In this document: in pieces, positions 10,901 to 19,560 of the stretch
Position numbering within the stretch: position 1 is the stretch's first letter
Layout of the letters: each line of letters starts with the position of its first letter
Assembly (NCBI GenBank): GCA_905220665.1
Contig: CAJNAR010000168.1
Location: 62,001-126,000 of the forward strand
Direction of reading: 5' to 3'
Source of the DNA: Albugo candida
Lineage: Eukaryota; Oomycota; Peronosporomycetes; Albuginales; Albuginaceae
DNA length: 64,000 nucleotides
Notes under the pieces: model-generated
What the model was told of the DNA's origin: nothing
The model's database searches: none
What the model saw: the letters and a program-made list of their open reading frames with translations, nothing else
Translations under genes and position numbers: made by a program

Positions 10901-11800
10901 TCATCGCCGATAGTATTTAATATATCGCAGCGCGTCGTGGGGGTCGAGTAATTGTGCTCCACGAATTGAAGTGTCCTCTGCTAAAACTTTGACATCCACT
11001 TGAGCTTCGACTTGTGGATACACACACACCAATGCTCGCGCTTGAATTGAAAAAATCGGTTGGCCGATATCTTTTGCACGACCGGAGCTTTTCACATTTG
11101 ATGCGACGTGTGCTTAGCGTCTGCGTGTACATTGCAGAAAAGTAGGATGACAGCAGCGAGCTTGCGCAAGTGCGTATGCGGAACAATCGCGGTAGACGTA
11201 AACGTCTTTTTCCTCGAATGCTTGGACCAGCCTTCCGTTTCACTTTGTGACGAGCATTTCACGTCAAGTGATATGACTTCTAGGGCTGCTAGCTCAGATG
11301 AGAACCAAAACCGACGAGCGTTTGCTAGGCGCCTCAAAAATTGATGTCTCTGAATCATAAGCATTCGACTCAGCTCCAAACTATTGCCTCAATCCGTTCC
11401 CTCCAAGGCCCCTTGCGACGTAAGTTCTTCGATGACTAGCAGACATTCATTCGTTGGAAGCACGTATTTCGCGCGCATGTACATATCCCTCAAATTCGTA
11501 TCGAGAGTATGCCAAAGGGCGTTGGAGTGTCGACGGCATCAAAGAGATGAGGGGAGTATCTGCGAGCTCTTCCCAGTTTGTGGCACAAAAACGGTTTTTC
11601 GAGATCGCCTGTGCTCGAATCGATGTGCTTGGATTTTTGGCGTTGGAAGAGTGCGAATTCAAGTCAAGAAGAAAAGAATTTACAAAAGTAGTCCTGTCTA
11701 CGTGATTAGTGAAGTCAGCTATGTGTTCACTCGTTTCCGTTATAGTGGAGTTTACGTATTTGCGATTATTAAATAGTTGTATGAAATGGAAAAGATACAT
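10901..11800 (-). pseudogene. decayed coding remnant shared by blocks A and B, unknown product
   Basis: Reading the minus strand, frames at 11379-11092 and 11095-10901 share amino-acid similarity with frames at 48139-47760 in block B (for example HTHLRKLAAVILLFCNVHAD against HTQLRKLTAFIPLYCDVYAD). In both copies the frame breaks at the same place (near 11095 and near 47945). A further open frame at 11800-11447 matches block B around 48600-48250. The similarity in protein frames suggests a real ancestral gene, possibly with an intron at the shared break. I do not recognise the family. Confidence 0.45.
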
Positions 11801-11830
11801 GAATTATGTTGTGGTACACGAACTACAGAT

Positions 11831-12339
11831 ATTCTCTGCGTATGACCAAATACAGCCAATGGCTAAAGAAAGGGTTGGCGACGGATCTTCCGTCCTACAT
11901 TTGCTTCACCTCATGAATCGCTGGATTTTAAGCGTTTCCGTTGTCACTTTGTATCTCACCGACACAATGCGTAAACATTTACTGCTGATTACTGTTGGTA
12001 AACACTAATTCAGCTAAATTTGATAATGAATAGCGACAATTTAACAGCTGCAGCACTTGATTCATTATCTTAATATGTGATATTCTATGTATAGGTTCAT
12101 CTCAATCAGTCAGACTAAAACACGTGAGATATCCCTTTCCCTATGAGCGGTTCCAACTTGATTCACATCAAATCTGCGAGGCACCCACAATGCATCGACC
12201 AAAATCCAGCTCAACTTTACCCAAAGTAGGGTACAAACGTTCTTCTAATTTCGTGCGCCAAACGAGTCGTTAAACTTTGTGATCAGTTCGTAATCATCCA
12301 CACTGGATACCCATAGCATTCTCGCATTTTATAAGCAGC
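11831..12339. other. intergenic region upstream of the PP2C gene
   Basis: About 500 bp between repeat block A and the phosphatase start codon. No coding frame, RNA gene or repeat was recognised. It should contain the PP2C promoter. Confidence 0.5.
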
Positions 12340-13593
12340 ATGGAGCTCCAAACGGGTCACTTTGCTGTGACGGAAAGAAGGAGTTTATCCGGCGCGCGAT
12401 GTCAGCCGCGACCAAGATTTCTAGCCAATCATCGATCACGACAGCATCGACAGCATCGGCGGTTACCGAGAATGCATCATGATAATTTGGTAGAGGGCAG
12501 CGCGATAACGTCGAAACTTATCCACGGAACAAAGCCTTTGCAAGATGCACCGACGCGGAAGGCATCCAAGTCTGTGTATGATGCAATACACGAGCAAAAT
12601 TGTGTGACAAATCACGTCTGCTCGTCAAACAGTACGAGTAATAATCATGAGGGATCAAGTCCATACCAGCCAAGTGCGACGATCCGCGATTACGCAGCGG
12701 TCGCCACTCAAAATAGCAAATTTCGGAAATATATGGAGGACGAATGTGTAGTTATTCCAAACTTTTCAATAGATGAAAACGATACGGCGCTTAACTCTTT
12801 TTTTGCCGTATTCGATGGACATGGAGGGAATTTCTGCTCACGGTATGCAGCTTCTCACATGCACAACACATTTTCGGCCATTTTGAGCGAGGTATTCCAA
12901 CGTAAATGGAAGCAAGAAAATGGAAAGATGGATGCTGCACGAACGAGTGATGCGACTTCGTCTAGTAGTTTGGACATGGAAGCAGATTTGCTCACACCTT
13001 GTGATATTCGAGATTCCTTTGCGCGAGCATATGCTAGTATTGATGCAAAATTAGTGCAAGATGAAGAAGCGGCAACCTGCGGCAGTACTGCAGTCACGTG
13101 TATGGTTCGGAAGTATCAAGGTGAAACGTGGTATCACGTCGCCAATGTCGGTGACTCACGAGCGATCTTGTACAGTAATGGAGTAACACGCCGTCTTTCA
13201 GTTGATCATAAAGCGACATTCGAAGAGGAAGCAGCGCGCATACGCGCAGCAAACGGAATTATATTCAATAAACGCGTTGGAGGCGTCGTATCAGTATCAC
13301 GAGCATTGGGACAAGCTGATGAAAAGGCATTTATTATTAGTACGCCGCATTCTGTCTCGGGCATTGTAGAGACAACCGACTCGTTTATGGTGCTCTCCAG
13401 CGACGGCGTTTCTGACGTATTTACGGACGAAGAAGTGTCCGAATTTGTGCACAATCGATTAGAAAAGGGTGCTCGATCTGTTTCAATCTGCAAGTCACTT
13501 TTAGAAGCTTCTAAATCGCGTGGCGCAGTGGATAATATGACAGTCGTCATTATTTGTCTCGCCGATCCAAAAGCTGATGGAAAGCTCAAGTAA
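12340..13593 (+). CDS. PP2C-type protein phosphatase
   Basis: A single-exon, 417-residue Ser/Thr phosphatase of the metal-dependent PPM/PP2C family. The Arg/His-rich N-terminus (about 110 residues) has no known domain. The catalytic domain shows the family motifs in order: MED (residues 132-134), FAVFDGHGG (155-163), GSTAV, NVGDSRAIL, LSVDHK, SRALG (about 318), a DGVSDV metal-site motif (about 354) and DNMTVVIICL near the C-terminus. The acidic residues that bind the metal pair (in ED, DG, DGVSD and DN) are all present, so it should be active. The usual Asp after RALG is Gln here, a mild deviation. Substrates cannot be inferred. The proteasome alpha-5 gene starts only 99 bp downstream. Confidence 0.93.
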   Translation: MELQTGHFAVTERRSLSGARCQPRPRFLANHRSRQHRQHRRLPRMHHDNLVEGSAITSKLIHGTKPLQDAPTRKASKSVYDAIHEQNCVTNHVCSSNSTSNNHEGSSPYQPSATIRDYAAVATQNSKFRKYMEDECVVIPNFSIDENDTALNSFFAVFDGHGGNFCSRYAASHMHNTFSAILSEVFQRKWKQENGKMDAARTSDATSSSSLDMEADLLTPCDIRDSFARAYASIDAKLVQDEEAATCGSTAVTCMVRKYQGETWYHVANVGDSRAILYSNGVTRRLSVDHKATFEEEAARIRAANGIIFNKRVGGVVSVSRALGQADEKAFIISTPHSVSGIVETTDSFMVLSSDGVSDVFTDEEVSEFVHNRLEKGARSVSICKSLLEASKSRGAVDNMTVVIICLADPKADGKLK

Positions 13594-13692
13594 AATATGC
13601 GTTGTCGATTGGCCATAAATAAATATACTTTGACGATATCAATACTTATCACCTCTCGAATAGAAGCCCTTAGGGATCTACTGCGTCCAAGA

Positions 13693-14699
13693 ATGTTTCA
13701 GACACAGTACGTGATGCAAGATTTCCGGGCGCTACAGCGCGCCAGAGACGGCGTTATAAGATGTGGCGTTTGGAATAATTTTTCCTCTCATCATTAATAA
13801 CTGACCTGTACATTTATTGCTAGAACGGAATACGATCGCGGCGTCAACACGTTTTCTCCTGAAGGGCGGATCTATCAAGTGGAATATGCTATCGAGGCGA
13901 TCAAGGTGAGCAATCAGTCCATAAGATCATGTTTTTTCAAGTGGTCGTGTAGATGGGAACGACAGCAATCGGTATCCGAACAAAAGAAGGGATTGTTTTG
14001 GCGGTGGAGAAACGATTGACTTCTCCTTTGCTCGAGCCTGAGAGTATTGAAAAGGTCATGGAGATTGATCGTCATGTGGGTGCAGCCATGAGCGGTATCA
14101 CATCTGACGCACAGATTCTGATCGATCATGCGCGCGTGGAGGCGACAAATCATTGGTTTTCATACAATGATAAGATCCGCGTGCAGGCGCTAACACAGTC
14201 GATTTGTGACTTGGCAATGAGTTTTGGTGAAGGTCAAGATGAGAACAAGCACAAGCAAAAAATGGTAGGATACATCAGATAGTATAGCGGTCAAGCTGAT
14301 ATGCTGCATAATGCTAGAGTCGGCCATTTGGAGTCGCGCTTTTGGTGGCAGGAGTTGATGAAGAAGGACCACACTTGTTTTATTCGGAGCCTTCTGGTCT
14401 GTATTTCCCAGTACAAGCCCACGCGATTGGTTCAGGCGCGGAAGGTGCATCGACCAACTTGAAGGAAGGGTTCTCAGAGGACATGTCACTCAAGGACGCA
14501 GAGAATTTGGCAATCAGCGCGTTGAAGCAGGTACGTTTCAACCTGTTTATAGTTGGTAAAAAGCTCAATGTCGTGTGGTTTGTAGCATATGGAAGAAAAG
14601 CTGAGTAATATCAATGTAGAGGTCGCTGTCGTCACGCCAGAGAAGGGTTTCCATGTTTGTACGAGGGAGGAATTGGACGTGATTATAAATCGAATTTGA
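13693..14699 (+). CDS. PSMA5: 20S proteasome subunit alpha type 5
   Basis: Five exons read by splice signals and frame: 13693-13706, 13824-13905, 13953-14264, 14318-14530, 14586-14699, giving 244 residues (the family is about 240). The first exon is only 14 nt; joined to exon 2 it gives [20 protein letters not shown], the typical alpha-subunit N-terminal gate sequence with the YDR motif. Later blocks such as [38 protein letters not shown] and ALKQHMEEKL match alpha-5 specifically. It forms part of the outer heptameric ring that gates the proteolytic chamber; alpha subunits are not catalytic. It converges with the uridine kinase gene 200 bp downstream. Confidence 0.95.
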
Positions 14700-14903
14700 A
14701 CATGTCCTTCACAAGTAGCTCGAGTCGCTTTTGAATAGGATAATTGATACAATCAAGCTTGTACCTTGCAATTCAAGCGTCAAGTAGTGGACACAAAGAC
14801 CTCGTGCTTTAACGGTATAGTACCTTGCCCAAGCTATTTACAAGTGTCAACTTGACTGACAGCAGAGAAGAACGAGATGCTCGCTGTACAATCATAAATG
14901 CAT

Positions 14904-15860
14904 CTATTTGGGGTAGATTGGATCTTGTGTGAGCAATGGCTGATTCGAGTCACAAGTTGCATTGGTAAAACGATGCAATTTGGAAATGATCATATCCAAC
15001 GCGACTGAGTTTACACCATGAGGGATGATAATATCAGCGAATCGTTTGGACGTCTCTACATACGTCATATGCATGGGCCGAACATTGTTCATGTATTGTG
15101 CCATCACAGCTTCGGCTGTTCGATTCCGTTCGATCATATCACGTCGTAAGCGGCGCAATAAGCGAATATCTGCGGCTGTTTCAACAAAGACTTTGATATC
15201 CATCAACGAAAGCAGTTCTGGTTGAGCAAAAATTAAGATCCCTTCCAGTAGAATTATATTTCGAGGCTCGAGAACGATACTTTGTTTCGTTCGACAATGT
15301 GTTGTGAAATCGTACACTGGGATTGCGATTCTTTGTCCTTGCTTTAGTGATTTGAGATGACTCACAAGCAATGACGTTTCCAATGCATCAGGGTGATCAA
15401 AATTATGATTTGCTCGTTCTTCAATTGTGAGATGACTCAGGTCTTTGTAGTAAAAGTCATGTGACAAATACGTCACATTTTCCAGCCCATAATCCCGAAT
15501 TATCGCTTTGGATAACGTTGTTTTCCCCGAGCCTGAGCCTCCACACACACCGACGACCAATATCGATCCATTTGACTGCAATTTGGGGCAAAAATGCTCT
15601 GGTGCCGAGTTCGTATAGATGTTATCTTGCATGAGTGGATACTCGACAAAAGGATCCACAAGCTTGAGGTCTTTTGGCTTACAGAGTGTCGGTTTCAGTG
15701 TTTGCGCGTAGCTGTTCTCAGGTTGCTGTTTGAGGCAGCGTTTTCGAGATCGTAGCCAATACACAGCAACTAGAAAGGCGCCGAAGAGAATCAGATTCTC
15801 CTTGTGCGTCATCGGTGCCAATGGCGCGCAAAAAACGAAGATTTCTATTCGGTTAATCAT
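14904..15860 (-). CDS. uridine/cytidine kinase with N-terminal hydrophobic segment
   Basis: Single exon, 318 residues. P-loop GGSGSGKTT at residues 107-115, then LSHDFYYKDL, the NFDHPDALE substrate-binding block, PVYDFTTHCR, the LLEGILIF strand, the RLLRRLRRDMIERNR lid, and a C-terminal block RFADIIIPHG. These place it in the uridine kinase family, which phosphorylates uridine and cytidine in pyrimidine salvage. The first 45 residues include a likely membrane anchor (LILFGAFLVAVYWL followed by basic residues), which typical cytosolic enzymes lack, so membrane attachment is possible. An internal Met at residue 17 keeps the hydrophobic segment. The stop codon of NPL4 lies 37 bp upstream. Confidence 0.92.
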   Translation of the reverse strand: MINRIEIFVFCAPLAPMTHKENLILFGAFLVAVYWLRSRKRCLKQQPENSYAQTLKPTLCKPKDLKLVDPFVEYPLMQDNIYTNSAPEHFCPKLQSNGSILVVGVCGGSGSGKTTLSKAIIRDYGLENVTYLSHDFYYKDLSHLTIEERANHNFDHPDALETSLLVSHLKSLKQGQRIAIPVYDFTTHCRTKQSIVLEPRNIILLEGILIFAQPELLSLMDIKVFVETAADIRLLRRLRRDMIERNRTAEAVMAQYMNNVRPMHMTYVETSKRFADIIIPHGVNSVALDMIISKLHRFTNATCDSNQPLLTQDPIYPK

Positions 15861-15897
15861 CTCGTTAACCGCAATATAACAGTTACGTTTGTTGTGT

Positions 15898-17238
15898 TCA
15901 TGTTCCTGCGACCGAATCGATGAGAATTTGATAGCCAGAGTCCAACGGGATTTGTGGATCCATAATGGACTGACAGATGGTGGGAATGTCCGTGGTTAGA
16001 TCCAGCACGTCCGTGAGAAAGAGTAATAGATGGAAATCCTTGAGACGATCGATGTATGTCTCATTTCGGTACTTTTGTAAATGCCTTCGGAGAGCTTCAC
16101 GCAATGGGCGCAGTATTTGTCGATGCGGACGCGGAAAGTCGCTCTTGAGACCTGAATCATGCGTCGTGACGGGGACAACACAGAGAAAAAAGTTGTTGTC
16201 AATTTCAGTGGCAGCCTTGCCTTCCACAATGGCGGTATACGTTTCGCTTACAGCGCAGACTTTCGCATTGGACGCATGTTCCGCATTTAATGCACCAGCT
16301 GCAAACATATCGAGACATTGGTCGCTGACTTGGAATGCCTCGAAAGTCGTCTGCCCTTCTTTGTCCAATGTAACCTTGAGTGACAAAAAAAGCGAGCCTT
16401 TCCCTCCTGCATCAAATTGCAACTGAGCTGCCATAAGGATCTCATTGGAGGAGAAATGAAAGTCGGAATCTTCACGTGGGGGATGTGAGAACACCCATCC
16501 GACTTTTTCCCTACCCAGAGCTTTAGCCACTGCATCCGGTTTCTCACCCAACGGATCCCCAAAAACTTGGAAATCGTGCGGTGTACCTTCTTGTGGTGGC
16601 TCATAGATAAAGTCCACAGTAACTTTTTTGCTTTCTTGATCTATTGCTCCGTATAACCAGCCGCATCGTGACTGCTGAAACGCAAATTGACGAAGGTACG
16701 ATTGGAAATTATCACAACTCGCCTTATCCAAGCTGACTTGAGCCACGTGAGCTTTTTCTTGAGGTTTTAATTTGAACTCAAATTCTTCATCCATCCGCAT
16801 AAATTCGCCAATGGTCCAATGCATTTTGATGTCCCGTAAAGCCTTTAATCCGGGACGGAACGATTTCTTTCCATTCAACACATGATGCTCGACATGCGTA
16901 ATGCTACCATCCGCATTCACCTTGCGAGATATTGTGGTTTCTCCCGTGGCAATGGCAATTGTGTCTCCATCGTATTGCAGATAAATTAGGTCACCATGTC
17001 CCACACGAACACTTTGCAATGTTTCACCGTCATTGACGGGAACTTTTCCTTGGTTGTCGAGAAAGTACCGCTGTTTAATAGTATCAATACCGTGCAATTG
17101 CTGCACGCATTGTTTTACGTCCGTCACAGTCGATTGAGGGGACAGGTTCTCAATTCGCCAAGTTCCATTTTTAGATCGCACACGAACTAGCATCTCGTTA
17201 GATTCTCGACCCGATGCCTGAGTTATAGTGGTCGACAC
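15898..17238 (-). CDS. NPLOC4: NPL4-like cofactor of the Cdc48/p97 ATPase
   Basis: Single exon, 446 residues. The N-terminus is a ubiquitin-like domain (about residues 12-95). The rest is the NPL4 MPN-like region, with blocks RPGLKALRDIKMHWTIGEF, FQSYLRQFAFQQSRCGWLYG and VGWVFSHPPREDSDFHFSS. With UFD1 this protein recruits ubiquitinated clients to Cdc48 for extraction from membranes and complexes. I see no Cys-rich zinc-finger block before the MPN domain and no C-terminal NZF finger; both vary between lineages. It is shorter than animal NPL4 (about 600), resembling the plant-type form. Spacing to the genes on both sides is under 90 bp. Confidence 0.92.
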   Translation of the reverse strand: MSTTITQASGRESNEMLVRVRSKNGTWRIENLSPQSTVTDVKQCVQQLHGIDTIKQRYFLDNQGKVPVNDGETLQSVRVGHGDLIYLQYDGDTIAIATGETTISRKVNADGSITHVEHHVLNGKKSFRPGLKALRDIKMHWTIGEFMRMDEEFEFKLKPQEKAHVAQVSLDKASCDNFQSYLRQFAFQQSRCGWLYGAIDQESKKVTVDFIYEPPQEGTPHDFQVFGDPLGEKPDAVAKALGREKVGWVFSHPPREDSDFHFSSNEILMAAQLQFDAGGKGSLFLSLKVTLDKEGQTTFEAFQVSDQCLDMFAAGALNAEHASNAKVCAVSETYTAIVEGKAATEIDNNFFLCVVPVTTHDSGLKSDFPRPHRQILRPLREALRRHLQKYRNETYIDRLKDFHLLLFLTDVLDLTTDIPTICQSIMDPQIPLDSGYQILIDSVAGT

Positions 17239-17323
17239 AAGTGTCGTCGTGATTTCATGTGGATAACACTATTTTCTTTATGTATTCGTCTATCAAGAAT
17301 ATTACATCAAAGAGGTTATTCGT

Positions 17324-19138
17324 TCAATCAGACATGAGCTTATGAGCCTGAGCGTTTGCTTTATCGGGACCAACGTATCGATGCCATACTTCCTTCTGCC
17401 GATGCGCCTGCAGATGGTTTGTCAGAACATTCTCCATCATCTCTTTGTCAATGACAGATGTGGATGACCCATAGGCGGCTGCCTGGAATGCAATCACGAG
17501 TTTTGCGATCTCACGACCTGAAAAGCCTCCAATTCGCTTCGCAATGCTCTCAAACCATTTATTATCGATATCCTCTTCCACGACAATGGGCTTTGCGTAC
17601 TTTGAATTTGACGGATTTTGGATCAATCGTTCGAAATACTGAGCAAGCATGCGAACGCGCTCATTCTGACCAGGAAGAGCGAACTCGACCATTTCGTCAA
17701 TACGATCATTGATGGCCCAATCGAATTGCTCAGGCTGATTACTTGCAAATACGATCATGAATTTGTCACTTGCTTCTCCTGTTCGATACAAGAAAGCGTT
17801 CAAAGCGTTTCGAGTGTCTTCGCTCATGACCGTGTTGCTCCGTTTCTGTAAAAACGCATCGGCTTCATCCACAAATAGTAAGAGACCACGACGACTGTGT
17901 GACGCCCAATCAAACAATTTGTGAATCTCAGTGACACCTTCTCGTCCCAAAGGTGCAACATCACCACCCGTTAAAATCGCATAATCAAGCCCAGAATGTC
18001 GCGCCAGCGCCTTTGCGAATAATGTCTTACCCGTACCCGGAGGGCCATGAAGTAATAAATGACGAAATGGTGCACCGTTTTTTTTCGTATTTGATGTAGA
18101 AACAGCAACTTGACGCAATCGCTGATCTAATTTGTGCTCTAGCACAACTCCATCTAGTGGATCACCGATTTTTTCAAGATTCAGTAAGCGCTTGATAGAT
18201 GGCACTGGATTTATGATCGATTGAGCTGTAGAACGACGTGATGTTTCTCGCACAAGTGATGGTTTTCCAAGACGAGCTTCAACGTAGCGACCGGCAACTC
18301 CCGTGGTCACTTTTGCAGTGTAAATCCCAAGAGCTAAGGCCGTAAAAGAAACAACTGCTGATGTTAGTTTCTCTTTATCGCTGAAAAAAGCCATAAGACC
18401 AGTTCCGAGGGTGGACCCAGCCACTTGAATTCCTTCCAACACTGTTTCTCGGTATTCCTTTGCTCGTAATCGCGCTTCCTCTAAATGCAAATCGTGATTT
18501 AAGCGTTCTTGTTTGATTTTTCCATCAACTTCAGCTGCAACTTTAGCGAGTTCAGTTCTCTGTCGTAGCTCAGCCTCATAATCCAAGGTTTTCCTTCTTG
18601 CAGCTTCTTGTCGTGCGATAATCTCTTCTTGCTTTTTCAATTCCTGCTCTTTCATATACTTTTGAGCCGCCAACTGATCCGCATACTGTTTCCTTTTAAG
18701 TTGATCCTGGTACTGAGCCCGTTGTTGATTTTGACGCGTCTCTTCCTCGAGTGTCTTGCGCCGCTCTTCGCCTTCTTTTTGCACGCGCATCACTTCGTAT
18801 TGCTTGTACAGCGCTTCATTTTCTTTCGCTTTGGCTTGTTGTTCAATTTGTTTCGTACGTTCAGCCTCTTTAGCGATTTGAAAAGCTTCTTTGGCGTACC
18901 GTGAATTCTCTAACTCACGTGCAGCGCGTGCAGCTCGCTCGAGACCAGAAGGATCAAAGGAGTAACCACTCGCGCCACCTGCCGCTTTAGGTACATTTCC
19001 TGAGCCACCTGATGCGGGCAAAGTTGACGACGAAGTCGATTCAGGTGGGTCTGAAGCGCCGTTGTCTGGAGATCGTTTGCCAAAGATATTGAGCATGTTC
19101 CGCTTAAAGAAAATGACTGGCAAACGCGGCGGTAACAC
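17324..19138 (-). CDS. ATAD3: ATAD3-family mitochondrial AAA ATPase
   Basis: Single exon, 604 residues from the first ATG; an internal Met at residue 15 (start at 19096) gives MLNIFGKRS, which resembles the usual short ATAD3 N-terminus and may be the real start. Residues about 60-240 are a long charged coiled coil (ATAD3_N), followed by a hydrophobic segment (about 255-285) and an AAA domain. The Walker A GPPGTGKT lies at about 363 and Walker B LLLFVDEADAF at about 415; the sensor FASNQPEQFDWAINDR, with the arginine region, follows. ATAD3 is an inner mitochondrial membrane ATPase linked to nucleoid organisation and ER-mitochondria contact. All nucleotide-binding motifs are intact. Confidence 0.94.
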   Translation of the reverse strand: MLPPRLPVIFFKRNMLNIFGKRSPDNGASDPPESTSSSTLPASGGSGNVPKAAGGASGYSFDPSGLERAARAARELENSRYAKEAFQIAKEAERTKQIEQQAKAKENEALYKQYEVMRVQKEGEERRKTLEEETRQNQQRAQYQDQLKRKQYADQLAAQKYMKEQELKKQEEIIARQEAARRKTLDYEAELRQRTELAKVAAEVDGKIKQERLNHDLHLEEARLRAKEYRETVLEGIQVAGSTLGTGLMAFFSDKEKLTSAVVSFTALALGIYTAKVTTGVAGRYVEARLGKPSLVRETSRRSTAQSIINPVPSIKRLLNLEKIGDPLDGVVLEHKLDQRLRQVAVSTSNTKKNGAPFRHLLLHGPPGTGKTLFAKALARHSGLDYAILTGGDVAPLGREGVTEIHKLFDWASHSRRGLLLFVDEADAFLQKRSNTVMSEDTRNALNAFLYRTGEASDKFMIVFASNQPEQFDWAINDRIDEMVEFALPGQNERVRMLAQYFERLIQNPSNSKYAKPIVVEEDIDNKWFESIAKRIGGFSGREIAKLVIAFQAAAYGSSTSVIDKEMMENVLTNHLQAHRQKEVWHRYVGPDKANAQAHKLMSD

Positions 19139-19560
19139 TGGCCGTATTTAAGGGATGAACTATGGTATATCGTATTTATGGTGTAAGTACGGTGCAAAGC
19201 ATTATGCAGGAGTATCTCATTCGATTAGTGAAAAGACAACATAAATGAGCTGCAATCAGATGAGAAGAAGGGGCTTGTGCAAGGAAGTGCCAGCTCTCTA
19301 TCATGTAGTGATTTCAGCAATCGATTTACATGATGTTATATCAAAGTTATTGTTAGAACTTGAGGATTAAACTGTGAAGATGTTGTCTGACGGTCCGTGT
19401 GAAAGAATGAAATACGAATGGTTTGTCTCCGCCGCTCCGTAGTAGTTGCTCAAGTCATCAAGCTGAGGCTTTTGTTTCTTTTTGAACCTTTCAGAGTATT
19501 CGCATTGCAATTTCTGCTAGTGACGCCCGCCGGTTCTGCATCACAGTGCGCCCAATAGAC
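19139..19560. other. region between ATAD3 and the decayed retrotransposon
   Basis: No coding frame or RNA gene was recognised. It holds the ATAD3 upstream region and may include the decayed 3' end of the retrotransposon, but I found no clear long terminal repeat by comparison with the opposite end (23500-24030). Confidence 0.4.

Larger units (their letters stand above)
8510..11830. repeat. block A: decayed copy of a duplicated coiled-coil gene module
   Basis: This segment matches block B (about 46190-48690) and block C (about 48745-49850) over most of its length. The shared parts are: a leader near 8510-8650 (compare 48745-48880), the C-terminal coding part of a coiled-coil gene near 8650-8900, its N-terminal coding part at 10027-10380, the upstream region at 10381-10700 (compare 46871-47170), and a downstream stretch at about 10730-11800 (compare 47594-48640). 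The central coding part has been replaced by a scrambled set of inverted repeats. Many stops and frameshifts show that this copy is not functional as a whole. Confidence 0.8.
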
